This document shows positions 60,167 to 64,000 of a stretch of 64,000 nucleotides of DNA, in pieces. A program made the position numbers and the translations under genes. A model generated the notes under the pieces. The model was not told where the DNA came from. It saw only the letters and a list, made by a program, of their open reading frames with translations, and did not search any database. Source of the DNA: Tritrichomonas foetus (Eukaryota > Parabasalia > Tritrichomonadida > Tritrichomonadidae); assembly GCA_001839685.1 (NCBI GenBank), contig MLAK01000580.1, positions 18,486 through 82,485 of the forward strand. Direction: 5' to 3'. How positions within the stretch are numbered: position 1 is the stretch's first letter; each line of letters begins with the position of its first letter.

Positions 60167-60847
60167 CTATGCAATATTGCAGTAACCTGCATCATTTCCT
60201 GCTGCATTTGTTGTTGAAGATTGTTGTTTTTCAGTTTTCGGTGTTTCTGGAGTTGCCTGGTCATCCACATTCGATACAAAGAATGCATCTGAGCCTCTCG
60301 GAAGTGAATTCATGGATGACAAAAACTTGGATTGAAGGGTAACCGCCAAAAAAGTGAACAGGTTTCTCAAATTTAATCCTTCTCGAACGCTCACTCTAAA
60401 AAGTGGCGCTTCAAGCTGTGTGGCCATTCTTTGGGCATCGTCGAAAGCGACTTGGCCGTATTGCAGTAAATCGACTTTATTTTCAACTAGAACGATTTGT
60501 ACGTTAACTGCAATTGATTTAACTTTTTCAACCCATTGTGGGACTGCTTCAAATGAGGCTCGATCTGTGAAAGAATAAAAAACAACGCAAATATTGGCAT
60601 TCGAAAAGGCATCTGCTGCAAGAAGACTTAAGCATTCTCGTCCAGGCGTGTCCCAAATCATTAAATCGATTGCTTCTGAGGAATTTTGAAGTTCAAACGA
60701 CCGTTCATAAAATTGCGACGCAAGAGTTTTTGTGTGTGACTCGGGAAATCGATCGAAACAAAATTTTTGAACTGCTGCTGTTTTTCCAACACCGCTGTTG
60801 CCAACAAATATGACTTTAAACCCGAATCCGATATCAGTTTCGCTCAT
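60167..60847 (-). CDS. Rab23-like small GTPase, catalytic Gln replaced
   Basis: The 226-residue Ras-superfamily GTPase has the P-loop GNSGVGKT (16-23), G3 WDTPGRE (65-71), G4 NKVD (123-126) and G5 region VSVRE. Several blocks match animal Rab23 closely: FYSFTDRASFEAVPQWVEKV, VLVENKVDLL, and FRVSVREGLNLRNLFTFLA. Rab23 controls ciliary traffic, which suits a flagellate. The tail is disordered and ends CNIA, a CaaX-type prenylation box. The G3 motif differs from WDTAGQE: Ala68 is Pro and the catalytic Gln70 is Arg, so intrinsic GTP hydrolysis may be weak. The gene ends 132 bp from the mariner element. ACGCACGTTTA occurs about 45 bp upstream of the start. Confidence 0.88.
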   Translation of the reverse strand: MSETDIGFGFKVIFVGNSGVGKTAAVQKFCFDRFPESHTKTLASQFYERSFELQNSSEAIDLMIWDTPGRECLSLLAADAFSNANICVVFYSFTDRASFEAVPQWVEKVKSIAVNVQIVLVENKVDLLQYGQVAFDDAQRMATQLEAPLFRVSVREGLNLRNLFTFLAVTLQSKFLSSMNSLPRGSDAFFVSNVDDQATPETPKTEKQQSSTTNAAGNDAGYCNIA

Positions 60848-61159
60848 CTAGCAAATATATTTTCACTACTTTACAAATAATAAAGTAAACGTGCGTCTAA
60901 TCAAAATATTTTTTAACCAACATTTACATAATCTTTGATAATTGTGCAATATTTAAAATGCTCCTGAAATACAGGATTTTCATGTTCAAATTAAACAAAT
61001 ACAGTCATAACGAAATAAAACCAAAGAATGATGATATAACAAAAGAATGATGATACAACAAAAGAATGATGATACAACAAAAGAAAACAGAAAAAATATT
61101 TCCGGTAATATATTTTATAAACACAAAAGCTTGATTTTTGTAACTGTAGCATGCCAGAA
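60848..61159. other. Intergenic spacer with 19-bp repeats
   Basis: The 5' region of the Rab23-like gene, the 19-bp tandem repeat (61023-61078), and the 3' region of the next minus-strand gene. Confidence 0.5.
61023..61078. repeat. 19-bp tandem repeat, three copies
   Basis: AAAAGAATGATGATACAAC occurs twice exactly (61041-61059 and 61060-61078), preceded by one variant copy (61023-61040). Confidence 0.9.
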
Positions 61160-62107
61160 CTATAACTTATTTAACACTTTAGTTAAATTATTTGTTTTTT
61201 CTTTTAAAGTGTCGAAATTTTTTTGTAAATCTGTTATTCTCTTTCCCATTCGTGAGATACAATCTATTGGAATATCTTTCTTTTCAATGCTATTTTGATT
61301 GTGATTTAGTTCAGATATTTTATTTAAACTCTCTTCCAGTTCATGATTTAAGTTTTCCATTTGTACATCAAAATGGTAATTTTCAATTGTAGCTTGTAAA
61401 TTTGTAACATCACGAGATAATTCAACAATTTGGTCGTGTAGATCATTATTATTAAATTGACTAGGGAGGTTCAAATTACTTTCAATAAGTTCGGCAATAC
61501 CTGCTGGAATGACGTTTTTTATTGATTTGTTAGAAAGTAAGGCATGAACAGCTTCCCGTGTGGCAGATTTATCAAATTTGATATGCTCATTCTGATCTAA
61601 ATTTGGAATGTGGTCTTTTAATCGTATTAGATAATACGGAAGTGCACGATGATCGAAATTGGGATTTTGATATGTGAACGCCCGGCCAATTATCTTCTCA
61701 AAAACAACATCAGGGGAAATTTTGGTATAAAAAGCGTCATACAAAATACATTGGCTAAAGTTGTCGATTATGAATTTGATGTCATATTCCGAGTTGTTGT
61801 CCCATGCAAATGACAGAATTGCCAGTAAAGGCCCTGAAAGCTGGTTATAAAAAAGATCTAAATTATCTGTAAATTTTAGAATTTTAGTATCCTTTAGATA
61901 GTTTTTACATAAATAATCTAATTCATTGACGTTGTCTGGCGTTATTGTAACTGATTTCATGTCTCGATTGGCGACCATTTCGAGAAATAAATCGGCATAT
62001 TTTTTATCGATTTTTTTGGTATCATTTACATCATTCTTGAGAAATCGTATTGTGGAATCGGAGACTTGATATTCATGGCCTGCAATTGTGATCGATTTTG
62101 TTTCCAT
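61160..62107 (-). CDS. Protein of unknown function with C-terminal coiled coil
   Basis: The 315-residue protein has an N-terminal region (about 1-90: SITIAGHEYQVSDSTIRFL, then SVTITPDNVNELDYLCKNYL) whose strand-helix pattern resembles the BTB-like beginnings of many trichomonad and amoebal proteins. A helical middle follows (90-205). The last 100 residues are coiled coil (VELSRDVTNLQATIENYHF, LNHELEESLNKISELNHNQ, ITDLQKNFDTLKEKTNNL). No catalytic motif or membrane segment is seen. It may be a lineage-specific adaptor; this is inference. The stop is in TAAAT context. Confidence 0.75.
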   Translation of the reverse strand: METKSITIAGHEYQVSDSTIRFLKNDVNDTKKIDKKYADLFLEMVANRDMKSVTITPDNVNELDYLCKNYLKDTKILKFTDNLDLFYNQLSGPLLAILSFAWDNNSEYDIKFIIDNFSQCILYDAFYTKISPDVVFEKIIGRAFTYQNPNFDHRALPYYLIRLKDHIPNLDQNEHIKFDKSATREAVHALLSNKSIKNVIPAGIAELIESNLNLPSQFNNNDLHDQIVELSRDVTNLQATIENYHFDVQMENLNHELEESLNKISELNHNQNSIEKKDIPIDCISRMGKRITDLQKNFDTLKEKTNNLTKVLNKL

Positions 62108-62652
62108 GAAAATATCTGATTTTGACTCTTTAGAGAATTTTTTGAATAGTTTATTTTTTCATTTTAAATATTCATATATCGTATATCTCTAATATCTTTA
62201 TGAAAATCAATCATAATTTGTATATTTTCCATTACTTACAATACAATATTTATTTAATATCTAAATTTATAATTTATAAAGCAAAAGCTTTTTAATTAAT
62301 CATTAAAAATATGTTTAACCATATTGAAAAAGTTTCACTTTTTCATAATGAATGGAGAGTTAAAATGCTACCTATTATAAGGACTTCCTGCTGATCTGTT
62401 AGATTGATAAATATAATAAATATTATCATATGAATTAGGAAATGCATTCTCCATCTGTTTTAGAGGATTAACACTAGAATTGTCAAATTTCATAAATAAT
62501 TACAAATTTGACGAAATTACGAAAAAAAAGGATTTGGGGAAAAAGAAAAGGCTTTATATATACTTTTGCTTTTTTCACAGTCTTTCCTATTAAACAAAGA
62601 TTCTGCATTTTTTTGTCAAATTTGGTGTACGTTTAAATATTATTTTCTGAAA
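62108..62652. other. Divergent intergenic region
   Basis: The shared upstream region of two genes. GTGTACGTTTAA lies about 20-30 bp before the ATG at 62653 and GTCAAATTTG just before that. Nothing else is seen. Confidence 0.4.
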
Positions 62653-63855
62653 ATGGATGGAGAGTCAATGCAGAAGAGGATATCATCACTTGCTTCTTAT
62701 TTAAGGTCAAGTGTCGAACAACTCCTTCGTGACAAACTTATTTTGCAATTAACTGGCGCCACAGTGAACTCTGCCGAATTATCACAAAACATGGTCAATG
62801 TTTTCCAGACAACGCTAACAAGTGAACGTGAGAAATACATTGATGAATTAATCGCCAAACTATCGAAGATCAAAAGCGAAAAAAATAGCATCGAAAACGA
62901 ATTTACACAGATTCAATCGTCAAACAATAAAGACACTGACGTAATTATTCAAGAAAACGAACAACTTAAAGTTCAAATTGAATCCCTTGAAGCAAAATTA
63001 AAATCAACTGAGTGGAAACAAAATAATAAAGAAAAAAATTACAAACGTCAATTAAAAGAAAAAGATGGACAAGCATCTCAAGTAAAAACTCTTATTGATT
63101 CAACACAAAATGCTCAACATGTTTTATCTCAGCAACTTCGTGAAATTAGATCTTCTTTTTCAAGACTTCAAAGAAACCAAGTAAGATTAATAGGACAAGC
63201 AAAAACTATGTGCACATCACAAATTAATGAGTCAGTTGAATTAAATGCATCTGCCTTAAAAAATAATCACACAAAACAGGTTTCTCATATTGTTGATACC
63301 ATTAACAAAGAAAAGAAAATGCAACATTCTATTGAAATTGGCTGTCAGCAGCTTATTGAATCCCTAAATTGTTATGCTAGTGGATCAATACAGCATTTGG
63401 ATTTCTCGTCTGATGAATTTTCATCTCACGTTGGTGAAATAAGAGACTTTATTGATGATATTATAGAAACTCGAAAGAAAGCAGCTATTGATGACTTAAA
63501 AAGACAAGTTGCCGAATCGATTCCTGGTATAGAAATCGGTAATCAAAATGTTACAGATGCAATTGATCGTCATCTCAAAGCGAGAATCAAAGCCAAAGAA
63601 GCAGAATGTCAGCGACTCCTTCAAGAAAGTGAGCAAAGAGAAGCTTTGCTCAGACAGAAATTAAAAGAAGCTCTTGAGAGAATTCAAAAACTTCAAAGCT
63701 CAGAAAGCGATTATAAATATATCGATGAATTTGAAAAACAAAAGATGGAATGGGAGAATACCCGAAAGAAATTAGATCAAACAATGATTGTTGTAAACAA
63801 AACTAGAACTATAACGTCTAAAAGTTCTTCAAGAAGTGTCACATCAGATGAATAA
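62653..63855 (+). CDS. Coiled-coil protein
   Basis: The 400-residue protein starts MDGESMQKRISSLASYLRSS. A short helical N-terminus (1-60) is followed by a coiled coil at about 65-180, a less regular middle (about 185-290), and a second coiled coil at about 300-380 with ARIKAKEAECQRLLQESEQ. The tail is Ser/Thr-rich (TSKSSSRSVTSDE). No enzyme motif is seen. Likely structural or cytoskeletal by inference. The frame continues upstream to 62566 without an ATG; the first ATG, 62653, is used. The stop is in TAAA. Confidence 0.82.
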   Translation: MDGESMQKRISSLASYLRSSVEQLLRDKLILQLTGATVNSAELSQNMVNVFQTTLTSEREKYIDELIAKLSKIKSEKNSIENEFTQIQSSNNKDTDVIIQENEQLKVQIESLEAKLKSTEWKQNNKEKNYKRQLKEKDGQASQVKTLIDSTQNAQHVLSQQLREIRSSFSRLQRNQVRLIGQAKTMCTSQINESVELNASALKNNHTKQVSHIVDTINKEKKMQHSIEIGCQQLIESLNCYASGSIQHLDFSSDEFSSHVGEIRDFIDDIIETRKKAAIDDLKRQVAESIPGIEIGNQNVTDAIDRHLKARIKAKEAECQRLLQESEQREALLRQKLKEALERIQKLQSSESDYKYIDEFEKQKMEWENTRKKLDQTMIVVNKTRTITSKSSSRSVTSDE

Positions 63856-63940
63856 ATAATAAATAGTTATACGCTTGTTAGTAAACAAAATTTAAAAACA
63901 TAATCTACTTTCTCACATTCATTTTATATGAAATCAAATT

Positions 63941-64000
63941 ATTTCTCTTCGAAATCAAGCAAATCATTTCTCTTCAGAATCAAGCAAATCATTTCTCTTC
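63941..64000. repeat. 25-bp tandem repeat running off the window
   Basis: Two full units (63941-63965 and 63966-63990) and the start of a third share ATTTCTCTTC-(GA/AG)AATCAAGCAAATC. The array continues past the right edge, so its size is unknown. Confidence 0.85.

Noticed and set aside
1..64000. Trichomonad-type introns (GTAYGT ... ACTAACACACAG)
   Set aside because: I saw no 3' splice motif of this type, and every recognised gene is a continuous frame.
1..64000. Bacterial or viral origin of the window, or a Maverick/Polinton element
   Set aside because: IFT70, BEACH, CHD and Rab genes show a eukaryotic nuclear genome. No protein-primed polymerase, integrase, packaging ATPase or capsid gene is present around the transposons.

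Overview
The window looks like nuclear DNA of a parabasalid protist, most likely a trichomonad close to Tritrichomonas foetus. It is strongly AT-rich, all recognisable genes are single uninterrupted frames, and TAA, TAG and TGA all serve as stops. Many stop codons sit in a UAAA context, short TCA(Y)(A/T) initiator-like words lie just upstream of several starts, and one gene resembles the trichomonad-specific initiator-binding domain (IBD) family. The eukaryotic nature is certain. The species is inferred from gene content and style, not from a marker gene.

Layout. 3-6029: 3' part of a BEACH protein cut by the left edge. 6343-8472: two divergent membrane-protein genes, one GOST/Wntless-like and one tetraspanin-like. 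8473-9762: a 22-bp satellite array hiding a 760-bp gap. 9763-17190: a neuroguidin/Lcp5-like rRNA-processing protein, a coiled-coil protein, the ciliary transport subunit IFT70 and an M1 aminopeptidase. 18968-31971: a PH-domain AGC kinase (Akt-like), a giant PH-BEACH-WD40-FYVE-like protein and a CAMK-like kinase. 32673-33584: an IBD-like putative transcription factor. 34231-39387: a pogo/Tigger-type DNA transposon with 27-bp terminal inverted repeats, carrying 3.6 kb beyond its transposase; part of that is an exact 1150-bp duplication around a single N, probably an assembly artefact. 39878-45674: a disordered protein, a TM1586-type nitroreductase and a PDI-like secretory protein. 46520-52710: a coiled-coil protein, an ESCRT-III/IST1-like protein and a NEK-like kinase. 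53316-58106: a CHD-like chromatin protein with eroded ATPase motifs. 58745-60034: a nearly complete mariner transposon inserted at the edge of a GC-rich island. 60167-63855: a Rab23-like GTPase, a protein of unknown function and a coiled-coil protein.

Functional themes are membrane traffic (two BEACH proteins, ESCRT-like, Rab23-like), the flagellum (IFT70, Rab23-like), signalling (three kinases), and chromatin or transcription (CHD-like, IBD-like). There is no operon logic: genes lie on both strands, each with its own spacer. The most unusual items are the apparently catalytically dead CHD-like remodeller, the large pogo element with an antisense coding relic, the Rab23-like GTPase lacking the catalytic Gln, an exact 22-bp palindrome in front of the aminopeptidase, and a recurring CGTTTA word upstream of several genes. 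No tRNA, rRNA, CRISPR or convincing intron was found.
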